Assembly: GCA_002452335.1 (NCBI GenBank)
Contig: DKFJ01000012.1
Coordinates: 140,553 to 204,552, forward strand
Reading direction: 5' to 3'
Source of the DNA: Deferribacteraceae bacterium UBA6799
Lineage (GTDB): Bacteria > Chrysiogenota > Deferribacteres > Deferribacterales > Geovibrionaceae
DNA length: 64,000 nucleotides
The notes under the pieces were generated by a model. It was not told where the DNA came from. It searched no databases and saw nothing but the letters and a program-made list of their open reading frames with translations. This document shows positions 26,676 through 35,833 of the stretch, one piece after another; the stretch's first letter is position 1, and every line of letters begins with the position of its first letter. Position numbers and translations under genes: made by a program.

Positions 26676-28837
26676 GTGGAAGTATTGACGTCTCTCAGAC
26701 CGTCTATGGTGCGTATCTTCCGGATGACGCTCTCCAGCTCGCTCTTGTTCTTTACCTCTATGCTGAAATCCTGAGAAGACATGCCGTCCTTGTCTCTTTT
26801 CGATGACAGTTCCAGAATATTCAGTCCCATCTCTTTCAGCACTGTGGTGAGCGCGCTGAGCACGCCTGGTTTATCCACGATGGATGTGTGGATGCGCACG
26901 GGCATCTTATAGCTCTTTCTGTCGTCCCACTCCACCTCTACCAGACGCTCTTCGCTGAAGGCGGAGTTCTTCAGGTTTTCGCAGTCAACCCTGTGCACCA
27001 CTATTCCCCGTCCACGGCTGATGTATCCCACCACCTTGTCACCGGGCAGAGGCGAACAGCATTTGGCTATTTTCACCATCACGTCATCTATGCCTTCTAT
27101 GATGAAGGGTGTGCTCGATTTCTTTCTGTCTCTGTTTTTGTCAGGCGCTTTCTGAAGATCTTCCAGCTTCGGTCCGTGCTGCTGCTGGGGCTCGGTGAAT
27201 ATATGCGCCACCTGTTTGGGCGATATCCGTCCGAAACCGACAGAGATGAGGATATCCTCCTCGTCTCTCAGCTTGAACCGTTCCAGCATTTTTTTGATAT
27301 TTTCGCTTTTGTTGAAGATTTCGCGAACCTCGAGCCCGTTAGCGGAGAATTCCTTCTCCAGCAGCTCGAATCCCACTGTCTGACCCATCTCCGTGTCTAT
27401 CTTGCGCAGGGCGGCTCTGATACGGTTTTTCGCTCTGCTGGTCTTGACAAAGTTCAGCCAGTCCCGGCTGGGTCTGGCGGGTTCGCCCAGAATGATGGAG
27501 ACCCTGTCTCCGTTTCTGAGTTTATATTTCAGGGGCACTATGCGCCCGTCAACTTTTGCGCCTTTACACTTGTTGCCCACGTCCGTGTGGATGTTATAAG
27601 CGAAATCCACAGGAGTAGAGCCTATGGGCAGTTCCATAACATCGCCCTTCGGCGTGAAAACATATATCTGTGTGGGCAGAACGTCTTCCTTCAGAGCCTC
27701 CACAAGGTCTTCGGGACTGTGCAGTTCGTGCTGTTCCAGCAGCTGACGAAGCCATGTGAAAGCCTTGTCCTCCTGCGGATCGAACACCTTGCCCTCTTTA
27801 TATTTCCAGTGGGCGGCGATACCCTCTTCCGCCACCTTGTGCATCTCGTGGGTTCTGATCTGGAACTCCACCGTGATGCCTTTGGGTCCTATGATGGTGG
27901 TATGCAGAGACTGATACATGTTCGCCTTCTGCATGGCGATATAGTCCTTGAACCTGTGCTGGATAGGCTTCCATACGTTGTGCAGGATACCCATCACCGC
28001 ATAGCAGGCGGGAATGTCGTCCACCAGCACACGAAGCGCCAGAAGATCGTATATCTCCTCGAAGCTGACCTTCTTCTTCACCATTTTGTTATAGATGGAG
28101 TAGAAGTGCTTGGGACGTCCTGTGACAGACGCCTTGATGCCGTGTTTCGCCAGCTCGGATATGGTCTGTTCCCTTATATCCGCCAGATACTGCTCACGTT
28201 CGCCCCTCTTCAGCTTAACCTTTTCGTAAATGTCATAGTAGGCGTCCGGATTGAGTATGCGGAAACACATATCCTCCAGCTCCCACTTGATCCAGGCGAT
28301 ACCGAGCCTGTGCGCCATAGGGGCGTATATATCCATGGTTTCTCTGGCTATGCGCTGTTTCTTCTCATCATGCAGATAATCCAGAGTACGCATGTTGTGC
28401 AGCCTGTCGGCTAATTTTATGATTATGACCCTCACGTCTTTGGACATGGAGATGAGCATCTTGCGGAAATTTTCCGCCTGCTTCTCCTCTGCCGATTTAA
28501 AAATTATCTTACCTATCTTGGACACGCCCTCAACTATGAAGGCAACCTCTTCTCCGAACAGATCTTTGATCTCATCGAATGTGGCGTCCGTATCCTCTAT
28601 GGTGTCGTGTAGCAGACCGCCTATGATGGTGTCGGCGTCCATGTTCATCTGGGCGAGGATATAGGCAACGTTCAGAGGATGGCTCAGATACGGTTCACCA
28701 CTCTTTCTCAGCTGTCCTCTGTGCTTCTGGGCAGCGTAGATATATGCCTTGTGCACCCGGTCGAATCCCTCCCGTATGCCGTTGGCGTTCATCTTGTCCT
28801 GTATGTCCATCAGACGGATTACACGTTCTCTTGCCAT
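26672..28837 (-). CDS. rel: Bifunctional (p)ppGpp synthetase/hydrolase Rel
   Basis: A 721-residue long RelA/SpoT homologue. The hydrolase HD domain has SHPLNVAYIL and GGLLHDTIEDTD (residues about 50-80), so degradation should work. The synthetase region shows GRPKHFYSIYNKM and RFKDYIAMQK, the positively charged form typical of bifunctional enzymes. TGS (about 385-450) and a C-terminal ACT domain (about 645-721) regulate it. It would be the main stringent response enzyme. The ATG at 28837 has GGAGGA upstream and overlaps recJ by 19 bases. Confidence 0.95.
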   Translation of the reverse strand: MARERVIRLMDIQDKMNANGIREGFDRVHKAYIYAAQKHRGQLRKSGEPYLSHPLNVAYILAQMNMDADTIIGGLLHDTIEDTDATFDEIKDLFGEEVAFIVEGVSKIGKIIFKSAEEKQAENFRKMLISMSKDVRVIIIKLADRLHNMRTLDYLHDEKKQRIARETMDIYAPMAHRLGIAWIKWELEDMCFRILNPDAYYDIYEKVKLKRGEREQYLADIREQTISELAKHGIKASVTGRPKHFYSIYNKMVKKKVSFEEIYDLLALRVLVDDIPACYAVMGILHNVWKPIQHRFKDYIAMQKANMYQSLHTTIIGPKGITVEFQIRTHEMHKVAEEGIAAHWKYKEGKVFDPQEDKAFTWLRQLLEQHELHSPEDLVEALKEDVLPTQIYVFTPKGDVMELPIGSTPVDFAYNIHTDVGNKCKGAKVDGRIVPLKYKLRNGDRVSIILGEPARPSRDWLNFVKTSRAKNRIRAALRKIDTEMGQTVGFELLEKEFSANGLEVREIFNKSENIKKMLERFKLRDEEDILISVGFGRISPKQVAHIFTEPQQQHGPKLEDLQKAPDKNRDRKKSSTPFIIEGIDDVMVKIAKCCSPLPGDKVVGYISRGRGIVVHRVDCENLKNSAFSEERLVEVEWDDRKSYKMPVRIHTSIVDKPGVLSALTTVLKEMGLNILELSSKRDKDGMSSQDFSIEVKNKSELESVIRKIRTIDGLRDVNTST

Positions 28838-30594
28838 GGTTCCTCCGCCTGTTTAATGTCTTTCAGTACAAACTGCATATATTTCCCGTTATAATATCCC
28901 GTCACGGACGGGGTGAATACTATGTCAAAATTGTCTGAAGAGCTGACTACGCTCTCATAGCTCTTCATATTGTATCCGATACAGTCGAATGTTTTTCCGT
29001 TTTTTTCCAGAAACATCTTCAGGTGCATGCTGTCACGCCCCACAAAGGTCTCCGGCTGATATTTCCGCACGTTTTTCATACAGAATACAGGTTCGCTGTT
29101 GCCGGATCCGTAGGGTTCCATCTTTTCCAGCCAGCGGGTGAAATCCTGATTGATATCCTCCGGCTCTATGAAGGCGTCTATCCTCAGCTCCGCCACGAAA
29201 TCCTCCGGACTGAGCAGTTCGTCCACAGCCTTATGAAATCTCTTCTGGAGGCTGGATATATGCTCCTCGGAGATTTTCAGCCCGGCGGCGTATTTATGCC
29301 CGCCGAAAGAGAGCAGAATATCCTGAAGCTGTTCGAGTCCCTTATACAGATCGAACGAAGGTATACTCCGTCCCGATCCCTTGCCCACTCCGTCATCGAA
29401 TGTCAGAACGATGGCGGGCATGTGATATTTTTCCACCAGTCTGGACGCCACAATGCCGATGACGCCCTGATGCCATTCCTTGGAATAGAGCACCAGACCT
29501 TTGTATTTCTCGTGGAGTCTGTTCTTCTCCACTCTGGCGAAGGACTCCTCGATTATCTCTTTTTCTATATCCTGTCTGTCTTTGTTCTCTCTGTCCAGCT
29601 CATCCGCCAGATATCGCGCCTGAGCCCTGTCGCTGGTCACCAGAAGCCTCAACCCCTTGTCAGAGTTGCCCAGCCTGCCGACAGCGTTTATACGGGGCGC
29701 CAGACCGAAACCTACATGGGTCGTGGTGACCTTGCTTCCGTCCACTCCGGCGACACGCTTCAGCTCCTTGAGCCCTGCCCGGCAGTCACGTCCGGAGAGT
29801 ATCTCCAGCCCGTGCCGGACTATTATCCTGTTCTCGCCGGTCAGCGGAACGACATCCGCCACTGTACCCAGCGTCACCAGATCGAGATATTTTTTTATAT
29901 TCGGGGTTTTCGCTTTGAACCTGCCCAGATCGTTCATTCTGGATCTAAGAGCCATCACAACTTTGAAAGCCACACCCACGCCGGACAGACACTTAAACTG
30001 GCTGGTGTCGTCCTCTCTCATGGGATTCACCACGGCACACGCCGCTGTAGGTATCTGTTCAGACGGCTGATGATGGTCTGTGATGATCACTTTCAGACCT
30101 ATATTTCTGGCGTGCTCCACCTCGTCCACTGCGTTTATCCCGCAGTCCACGGTGATTATCAGCTTCGCTCCGCCTGCCTTTATCTCGTCTATGGCGGCGG
30201 TATTCAGCCCGTATCCTTCCTCCAGCCTGTTGGGGATGTAGTAGCCTACGTCCGCTCCCACCTCGCTTAGAAAGTGATACATCAGCGCCACGGAAGTGAC
30301 CCCGTCCACGTCATAATCGCCGTAAACGCATATCTTTTCGTTGTTTGCCAGAGCCTGCGCTATGCAGTCTGCCGCTCTGTCCATATCTTTGATAAGAAAC
30401 GGAGAAGTGAGCCCTGTAAGCGGTGTGTCCAGATAGGATTCCAGGGCGGCTCTGTCACGGATGCCTCTATTGAGCAGAACTTCAGCCACACATCCAGCGA
30501 TAGGATATGCTGATTTCAGTTCATCTACCAGTGCCTTATCTGCTCCGGTGTATACCCATTTATACTTTCGGCTCCTGTATGTGACCGATGCCAT
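28819..30594 (-). CDS. recJ: Single-stranded-DNA exonuclease RecJ
   Basis: A 591-residue DHH-superfamily 5'-3' exonuclease. The active-site motifs are clear: GDYDVDG at residues 92-98, TVDCGI near 148-153 and DHH at 173-175, then the DHHA1 domain with SFGGHKYAAG and an OB-type C-terminal part. It is the first gene of the recJ-rel operon. The start codon has no strong Shine-Dalgarno, but the family N-terminus matches and a good promoter is 35 bases upstream. Confidence 0.95.
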   Translation of the reverse strand: MASVTYRSRKYKWVYTGADKALVDELKSAYPIAGCVAEVLLNRGIRDRAALESYLDTPLTGLTSPFLIKDMDRAADCIAQALANNEKICVYGDYDVDGVTSVALMYHFLSEVGADVGYYIPNRLEEGYGLNTAAIDEIKAGGAKLIITVDCGINAVDEVEHARNIGLKVIITDHHQPSEQIPTAACAVVNPMREDDTSQFKCLSGVGVAFKVVMALRSRMNDLGRFKAKTPNIKKYLDLVTLGTVADVVPLTGENRIIVRHGLEILSGRDCRAGLKELKRVAGVDGSKVTTTHVGFGLAPRINAVGRLGNSDKGLRLLVTSDRAQARYLADELDRENKDRQDIEKEIIEESFARVEKNRLHEKYKGLVLYSKEWHQGVIGIVASRLVEKYHMPAIVLTFDDGVGKGSGRSIPSFDLYKGLEQLQDILLSFGGHKYAAGLKISEEHISSLQKRFHKAVDELLSPEDFVAELRIDAFIEPEDINQDFTRWLEKMEPYGSGNSEPVFCMKNVRKYQPETFVGRDSMHLKMFLEKNGKTFDCIGYNMKSYESVVSSSDNFDIVFTPSVTGYYNGKYMQFVLKDIKQAEEPWQENV

Positions 30595-30628
30595 GATGTT
30601 TAACCCGATTTGTTAGATACAATCCATT

Positions 30629-30657
30629 ATTATTATCTTAAAATGTTTTTATTGCAA
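30629..30657 (-). promoter_or_regulatory. recJ-rel promoter
   Basis: On the minus strand, TTGCAA (30652-30657) and AATAAT (30629-30634) are 17 bases apart. Transcription would start about 28 bases before the recJ ATG at 30594. Confidence 0.5.
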
Positions 30658-30703
30658 GACATTTCAAGGAAAACAACCGGTAAACATCAAAAAGAAAATA
30701 ATA

Positions 30704-30964
30704 TTATTTCAGGAATTTAACAGGTTTGATCGGTCTGTAGGCTTTAGTGATAGGCAGACTCTCCGGCTGGCTCATGGTGGAGGCGGAAACCTCCATACTG
30801 TCAATGACCTTACCGTTAGAATCATACGCCGTCAGCTCATAGCGGCGAACAGATGAGTTGTTAAAAAGATTCAGCAGAAACCATCCCATAACAAGGGCAA
30901 ACGCCACATACCAGTAGGGCATGTATCTTCCGCCGAAATATTGGTTGAACTTCTTAATATTCAT
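30704..30964 (-). CDS. Small single-pass membrane protein, unrecognised
   Basis: Not recognised. From the ATG at 30964 the protein has 86 residues: a short basic N-terminus, one membrane helix (about YWYVAFALVMGWFLLNLF, residues 16-33) and a periplasmic or cytoplasmic tail with SVRRYELTAYDSNGKVIDSMEVSAS, which looks like a short beta domain. An in-frame ATG at 31051 would add 29 residues but sits three bases from the divergent AEC gene, leaving no promoter space. The 30964 start has TATAAC six bases ahead, fitting a leaderless message. Confidence 0.6.
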   Translation of the reverse strand: MNIKKFNQYFGGRYMPYWYVAFALVMGWFLLNLFNNSSVRRYELTAYDSNGKVIDSMEVSASTMSQPESLPITKAYRPIKPVKFLK

Positions 30965-30970
30965 ACGCAG

Positions 30971-31000
30971 GTTATACTCCAAAAGTTTTCCCATTGCCAG
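30971..31000 (-). promoter_or_regulatory. Candidate leaderless promoter of the small membrane protein gene
   Basis: On the minus strand CTGGCA (30995-31000) and TATAAC (30971-30976) are 18 bases apart. Six bases separate the -10 box from the ATG at 30964, so the message would begin at the start codon. Confidence 0.4.
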
Positions 31001-31019
31001 AAAAATTTTCTGTACAGTA

Positions 31020-31047
31020 TTGCTTTTAAATATTTCACCCATATAAT
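31020..31047 (+). promoter_or_regulatory. Candidate leaderless promoter of the AEC transporter gene
   Basis: TTGCTT (31020-31025) and a perfect TATAAT (31042-31047) are 16 bases apart. The ATG follows after six bases (31054). No Shine-Dalgarno is present, so transcription would begin at the start codon itself. Confidence 0.55.
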
Positions 31048-31053
31048 ACAATT

Positions 31054-31971
31054 ATGGTAACGATTATACAGATAGTGCTTCCTGTTTTTATTGTTCTGGC
31101 TTTAGGTTATGCCGTTAAACGGGCAGGGCTGATAGATGATGCTTTCATCCGCACAGCCAACAGGCTCATATTCAACGTATGTCTGCCTGTGCTCCTTTAT
31201 TATAAGATATCTCTGGCGGATCTTAGTTCAGTTTTCAGCGCTCTTCATGTGGGCGTGATGTATATTTCGGTCATAGTGATCTTTCTGATATCTTTTCTGC
31301 TGAACCGCCCGCTTAAGCTGGGACACTCAGCGGGAACATTCGCCATAGACAGCTTCCGGGCTAATTTCGCCTATATGGGTCTGCCTGTCAGCGCCTATGC
31401 CTTCGGGGACATGGGGCTGGTGACAGCCAGCGTTCTTATGGCCTTTGTGGTTCCCTTTGCCAACCTGCTCTCAGTGGTGGCGCTGGCCATCTCATCCCAT
31501 GCGGGAAAATCCCTGAAACCGCTCATCCGCACAGCGCTGTTTAACCCGCTGGCGGCGGCATGCGTGGCGGGGCTTCTGACATCCTGGTCGGGTATACATT
31601 TTCCTGATTTTTTCAGCCGTTCGCTGGACATTGTCAGCGGAGTTACGCTCCCCCTGGCTCTGTTTTCCGTGGGCGGAACCATCAGCATAGAAAAACTGAG
31701 AGGAGACATGTTCCGGGCGTCACTGTCCGCGTTACTGAAACTGGTTGTCATGCCGCTGACGGCATTCGCCCTTTTTTCAGCTTTCGGCGTGGCTATAGGC
31801 ATACCGGAGAAAACTGTCATTATTATGGTGTCCGCTCCGGCGGCAACGGTGAACTATGTTCTGGCGGCGACAATGGACGGCGATCCGTCGCTGGCGGGCA
31901 GCTCCATAGTGCTGTCCACTCTTTTGTCCGTGCTCACCTTTACTCTGTGGCTGTTTGTTCTGGGGGTTTAG
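31054..31971 (+). CDS. AEC-family (auxin efflux carrier-like) transporter
   Basis: A 305-residue integral membrane protein with about ten helices and a pseudo-twofold repeat. The N-terminus IIQIVLPVFIVLALGYAVKRAGL and the middle segments RANFAYMGLPVSAYAFGDMG and the second-half PLALFSVGGTIS are typical of AEC permeases. Bacterial members carry organic acids such as malate or malonate; the substrate here cannot be told. The stop shares TTAG with the stop of the convergent kinase gene. The N-terminus agrees with the family start although no ribosome binding site is seen. Confidence 0.9.
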   Translation: MVTIIQIVLPVFIVLALGYAVKRAGLIDDAFIRTANRLIFNVCLPVLLYYKISLADLSSVFSALHVGVMYISVIVIFLISFLLNRPLKLGHSAGTFAIDSFRANFAYMGLPVSAYAFGDMGLVTASVLMAFVVPFANLLSVVALAISSHAGKSLKPLIRTALFNPLAAACVAGLLTSWSGIHFPDFFSRSLDIVSGVTLPLALFSVGGTISIEKLRGDMFRASLSALLKLVVMPLTAFALFSAFGVAIGIPEKTVIIMVSAPAATVNYVLAATMDGDPSLAGSSIVLSTLLSVLTFTLWLFVLGV

Positions 31972-33917
31972 AAGGGAATCCTGACGGTGAACTCTGTGCC
32001 CATTCCTTCGGTGCTTTTGAACTCTATAGTGCCTTTATACCTGTTCACCACTATGTCATAGACCAGCGCCAGCCCGTGTCCGGTGCTTCTGCCTATCTCT
32101 TTGGTAGTAAAACCTGAATCAAATATTCTCTTATAATCCTGCTTTTTTATGCCGATGCCCGTATCCGCCACTCTCAGCTCCATAAAATCCTTTGCGAACC
32201 TTGTGGATATGCTTATGTGTTCTTTTCTGTTGTTCGCCTCGGATTTTTTCCTGACAGCGTAGGCGGCGTTCAGTATCAGGTTCAGAACCATCTGACCTAT
32301 CTCGTCCGGATAGCATTTAACAGGTGTGCCGCCCGCCTGAAGGTTGATGTCCATATCGGCATAAGGCTGCCACTTGTCCTGCGTCAGCAGTATGCAGTTG
32401 CGCACGAGAGTGTTGGTATCCACCTGCTGTTTCTCCAGAGTATCCTTCTGGGTGATGGATTCCAGAGCGTCCAGTATGCCTGAGAGGCTTTTGATATATT
32501 CCACTGCGCCCTCCACCTCTCCGGTCAACCTGTCGGCGGCGGAATGTCCGCATACGTTCGGGCAGTCCTTCAGCGCCTTCACAGTGACATCCAGCGTGTG
32601 CTGTATCTCTCTGGACGCCTGCCCCATCCTGTCGGGCAGACTGAGGGCTATCTCGCCCACCGTCTCCAGATGCTGTATGAAACCGAGTCTGCGCTCCAGC
32701 ATCTTTTCACGGGTGATATCAAACATGATAAGCAGCTTATGCCGCTGGCTCTGAAACCAAACCTCTATACTGAAAACCCTGATGGGCATCATCCCTGCGC
32801 TGACGGTCTCTGCCAGCCGCTCTTCGTTCGTGGTTATCATCTCCGCCAGCTCAAAGACGTTCACGGGATTAAGCCCGGTATCGTCATAAAATTTCGGTTC
32901 TCTGCCCGCCTCTCCTGTTATCAGATAGGGGAACATCTCCACCGCTTTTTTGTTATATTCCTCTATGGTGCCGTGCTCCATGTTCAGAACCACGGCGGCC
33001 CCGGAAATCCCCTCTATCAGGGCGCTTCTGAACGACTCGCTCTCCGCCAGAGTGGTCTGGGCTATCCTCTTGTCCGTGATATCGCTCAGCATGGCGACAG
33101 CTCCTCCGAATTTGCCGGAGATATCTTTCATGCGGTATATCTCTATTCTATAGATCCTCTTTTCATATACGAAGGCATAGTCTCTGGAACGCATGCCCGA
33201 ACGCAGAAAGGAGATGAACTCGTCTGCCAGCTCCGGCGATATGTCCGGTCTCTCCTGTCCGTACAGGTAAGTTCCGGGGTGATATCCGCCGCCGAAAAAA
33301 TCCGATGCGCTGGCGTTCATGTATATCACAGCCCCTTCCTTGTCCATGACTATTATGGGCTTTTCTATGGTCTCTATAACTGTAGCGTACAGCGATTTTT
33401 CGCTGAACAGCCTCCGGGTGACAGCCGACTGATCGTCCGCTCCGTAAGCTCTCTCCTGTCCCAGATATTCCTGAATGAATCCCAGCTCCACATGATCGAA
33501 ATATCTTTTCAGAAAGGTTCTGCACATGACCGTCTCTTCGGCGGTAAAACCGAAATGTATCAGCAGGTCGTCATACGTCTGGCGGTAATATTTGAAAAGC
33601 CCCATGAACATGACTATGCTCATACCGGTCTCTCGGCATCTTTTGGCCTCTGTTATGCCGTATATGGCATAGGGATCGGCGAAATAGTCGGCGTGGGGAT
33701 GCAGTTCCGGTATACCGAAATAGGCGGACGGAGTGTCCATCACCGGTTTGTTCAGCAGACGGACGGAATTCCGCCATGCCTCCTCCAGAGCTGGGAGGTA
33801 AACTGTATATCCCTGATTTCTGGCATAGCTCAGTATGCGCTTGATCAGCCATTCTTCATTGTCTGACAGATTTTTTTTCAGCCTCTGAGCCAGTTCCTGT
33901 TCCAGCGGTTTTTCCAT
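31968..33917 (-). CDS. PAS-containing histidine kinase with degenerate DHp
   Basis: A 649-residue soluble sensor. Residues about 1-165 are a helical domain that recalls the N-terminal input module of RsbR-like and related sensors. Two PAS domains follow (about 170-285 and 290-405). The ATPase domain (about 530-649) is intact: N-box NLILNAAYAV, DTGIGI, FTTKEIGRSTGHGLAL. In the region expected for the phospho-acceptor (LETVGEIALSLPDRMGQAS) no histidine occupies the usual H-box position, where an aspartate stands. It could signal through another residue or act as an ATPase-only partner. A TATATT lies five bases before the ATG. Confidence 0.85.
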   Translation of the reverse strand: MEKPLEQELAQRLKKNLSDNEEWLIKRILSYARNQGYTVYLPALEEAWRNSVRLLNKPVMDTPSAYFGIPELHPHADYFADPYAIYGITEAKRCRETGMSIVMFMGLFKYYRQTYDDLLIHFGFTAEETVMCRTFLKRYFDHVELGFIQEYLGQERAYGADDQSAVTRRLFSEKSLYATVIETIEKPIIVMDKEGAVIYMNASASDFFGGGYHPGTYLYGQERPDISPELADEFISFLRSGMRSRDYAFVYEKRIYRIEIYRMKDISGKFGGAVAMLSDITDKRIAQTTLAESESFRSALIEGISGAAVVLNMEHGTIEEYNKKAVEMFPYLITGEAGREPKFYDDTGLNPVNVFELAEMITTNEERLAETVSAGMMPIRVFSIEVWFQSQRHKLLIMFDITREKMLERRLGFIQHLETVGEIALSLPDRMGQASREIQHTLDVTVKALKDCPNVCGHSAADRLTGEVEGAVEYIKSLSGILDALESITQKDTLEKQQVDTNTLVRNCILLTQDKWQPYADMDINLQAGGTPVKCYPDEIGQMVLNLILNAAYAVRKKSEANNRKEHISISTRFAKDFMELRVADTGIGIKKQDYKRIFDSGFTTKEIGRSTGHGLALVYDIVVNRYKGTIEFKSTEGMGTEFTVRIPF

Positions 33918-33922
33918 ATGCT

Positions 33923-33951
33923 AATATACCACTTTTCACTTCCGTTTTCAC
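33923..33951 (-). promoter_or_regulatory. Candidate leaderless promoter of the PAS kinase gene
   Basis: On the minus strand GTGAAA (33946-33951, four of six -35 matches) and TATATT (33923-33928) are 17 bases apart. Five bases separate the -10 box from the ATG at 33917, and no Shine-Dalgarno is visible. Confidence 0.45.
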
Positions 33952-34055
33952 AGTGTATGCGGATTTAAATAAATTTTAAAACAACGCGCCTCATTATAAG
34001 TTGCCATGCTATATGTTCTGGATTATAGTTTTTATATTCATTCTCCGGAGTTTTT

Positions 34056-35027
34056 ATGAAATCCGAAAAGTTTTTCACCTCACTCTTTATGCTCAATATA
34101 ATCCTCATTATAGCAGTAGTTTATTCTGTCAAAAACGATACGATGCTCTCTGTTTTCGAGGAGATATTTTACTCTAAAAAGGTAAACTCCGGCTTCATGA
34201 CATTTCCCCCGTCCATACTGCATGACTATGGTTTCAGGTCGGATCCGGATGATGTCAGAAAAGCGGGAATGGATGAGATCTTTTCTAAAACAGGCATCAG
34301 ACATTCCGACATAGACAGCCTCAGCACCCTGCCCCCGTTCGAAAGAGCCGTTATGATAACCAAAATGTTCAGCAGCATGGGCGACGGCGTCTGCAATGAA
34401 AGCCTGTCCATAGCGGACAAGATAACTGCGGCAAAGAAAAAATCGGGATGCCCGAAAGATTTCGCTGAGATATTCTCCGCTCTGGCTCAGTATTCCGGGC
34501 TGAAGACCCGCATAGTGAAAAACGAGATGAGCTATGCTGTGGAGGTCTTCGACGGTAAGAAATGGTTCTTTATCGATCCGTATTTCGCCATGGCGGCTTA
34601 TAACGAAGACTCACATCCGCTGTCATACTATCAGACGGCGGACAGGCTCATACATTCCGGCTGGATCCGCTTTCACTTCTTCGGAGGAGAAAACCACTGT
34701 ATGTACGGCAAGTTCCCCCAGGATCACCCCTATTATAAAAACAGAACCGCCTTCAACTCGATATACGCTCTGATGGGTGACAACATATTCTCAATAGCGG
34801 CAAAAGAAGCGAGTGTCCCGGAAAAGCCGAAATTCGTGCATATATTCGCGCCCTACAGACAGATCAAGCCCTACTGGGTTCATGTGACAGTGGGCGAAGA
34901 CAGCACTGTTCAGCTTAAGAAATTTGTCGCAGGCGGGCTCGTCATCTGGGTTCTGCTGTTCATCGCGTCCAACATAGTCTTTCCGGCGTACTTCATCTAC
35001 ACCAAAACAAGACGCCGCAGACTATAG
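34056..35027 (+). CDS. Membrane-anchored transglutaminase-like protein
   Basis: A 323-residue protein with an N-terminal membrane helix (about 8-25) and another near the C-terminus (about 292-313), leaving the middle exposed. Residues 129-175 resemble a transglutaminase-like core: SGCPKDFAEIFSALAQYSGLKTRIV carries the candidate nucleophile C132, and MSYAVEVFDGKKWFFIDP carries D174. The catalytic histidine of the family would be at residue 160, which is Tyr here, so the core may be non-catalytic. GGAG lies before the ATG. Its stop forms CTATAG with that of xthA. Confidence 0.6.
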   Translation: MKSEKFFTSLFMLNIILIIAVVYSVKNDTMLSVFEEIFYSKKVNSGFMTFPPSILHDYGFRSDPDDVRKAGMDEIFSKTGIRHSDIDSLSTLPPFERAVMITKMFSSMGDGVCNESLSIADKITAAKKKSGCPKDFAEIFSALAQYSGLKTRIVKNEMSYAVEVFDGKKWFFIDPYFAMAAYNEDSHPLSYYQTADRLIHSGWIRFHFFGGENHCMYGKFPQDHPYYKNRTAFNSIYALMGDNIFSIAAKEASVPEKPKFVHIFAPYRQIKPYWVHVTVGEDSTVQLKKFVAGGLVIWVLLFIASNIVFPAYFIYTKTRRRRL

Positions 35028-35822
35028 ACTGAATTCCGCCCATACCGGCGCGTGGTCTGACGGTCTGTCCATCCCCCTGATCTCATAATCTATCCCCGAT
35101 GCGGCGCATATGCCAGCTAGGGAGGCAGTTGCCAGTATCAGGTCTATCCGGAGCCCTCTCTTCGGCTCTGCCTCGAAACCTTTGCTCCTGTAATCGAACC
35201 AGCTCATAAAATCCATGCTTTCGGGATACAGCTTTCTATACACGTCGGTGAGACCCCAGTCGAAAAATCTGCCCATCCACTCACGCTCTTCCGGCAGAAA
35301 GCTGGTTTTGCCCTCTTTCAGCCAGCGTTTGGCGTTCTGTTCGCCTATGCCGATGTCGTAATCAGTGGGGGCTATGTTCATATCGCCCAGAACGATTATA
35401 TTGTCATTTTTGTTAAAATCTCTCTTCAGGTACTCCAGCATATCAGCATAAAACTTTGCTTTAGCGGGGAATTTTATCTCATGACCACGGTTTTCGCCCT
35501 GTGGGAAGTATCCGTTGATCACAGACACGTTATCATATGCGCACATGAGCATCCGTTTCTGGGCATCTGCGTCATCCGCCGGAAAGCCTTTCTGCACAGA
35601 CTTCGGCTTGGTTTTAGAAAGTGTGGCGACACCATAGTGCGTCTTCTGCCCCATGAACTCGGCGTGATACCCCAGCCTCTCTATCTCGTCCAGAGGAAAC
35701 TCATGGTCCTGAACTTTTGTCTCCTGAAGAGCTATGATATCCGGACTGTGCTTTTCCACCAGTTTTTCCAGCTGATGCAGGCGTGTCCTTATGCTGTTAA
35801 CGTTAAAGCTGACTATTTTCAA
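35022..35822 (-). CDS. xthA: Exodeoxyribonuclease III (AP endonuclease)
   Basis: An endonuclease/exonuclease/phosphatase-fold enzyme of 266 residues for base-excision repair. The expected motifs are present: KIVSFNVNSIRTR, QETKVQDHEFP, YGVATLSKTKP, GDMNIAPTDYDIG (Asp-Met-Asn) and SDHAPVWAEF at the C-terminus. The TTG at 35822 is chosen because GGAG lies eight bases before it and because it yields the standard family N-terminus; a GTG at 35840 would add six residues and overlap pseI. It is the last gene of the pseudaminic acid transcript, with no clear functional link to it. Confidence 0.93.
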   Translation of the reverse strand: MKIVSFNVNSIRTRLHQLEKLVEKHSPDIIALQETKVQDHEFPLDEIERLGYHAEFMGQKTHYGVATLSKTKPKSVQKGFPADDADAQKRMLMCAYDNVSVINGYFPQGENRGHEIKFPAKAKFYADMLEYLKRDFNKNDNIIVLGDMNIAPTDYDIGIGEQNAKRWLKEGKTSFLPEEREWMGRFFDWGLTDVYRKLYPESMDFMSWFDYRSKGFEAEPKRGLRIDLILATASLAGICAASGIDYEIRGMDRPSDHAPVWAEFSL

Positions 35823-35833
35823 TTTATTGTCTC

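Noticed and set aside
26888..28414. A 508-codon open frame on the plus strand opposite rel
   Set aside because: Antisense to the conserved Rel domains, with no recognisable motif or ribosome site.
29023..30270. A 415-codon plus-strand frame opposite recJ
   Set aside because: RecJ's DHH motifs are on the other strand; the frame encodes no recognisable protein.
32544..33866. A 440-codon plus-strand frame opposite the PAS kinase
   Set aside because: Composition artefact of the kinase gene; the kinase strand holds all ATPase motifs.
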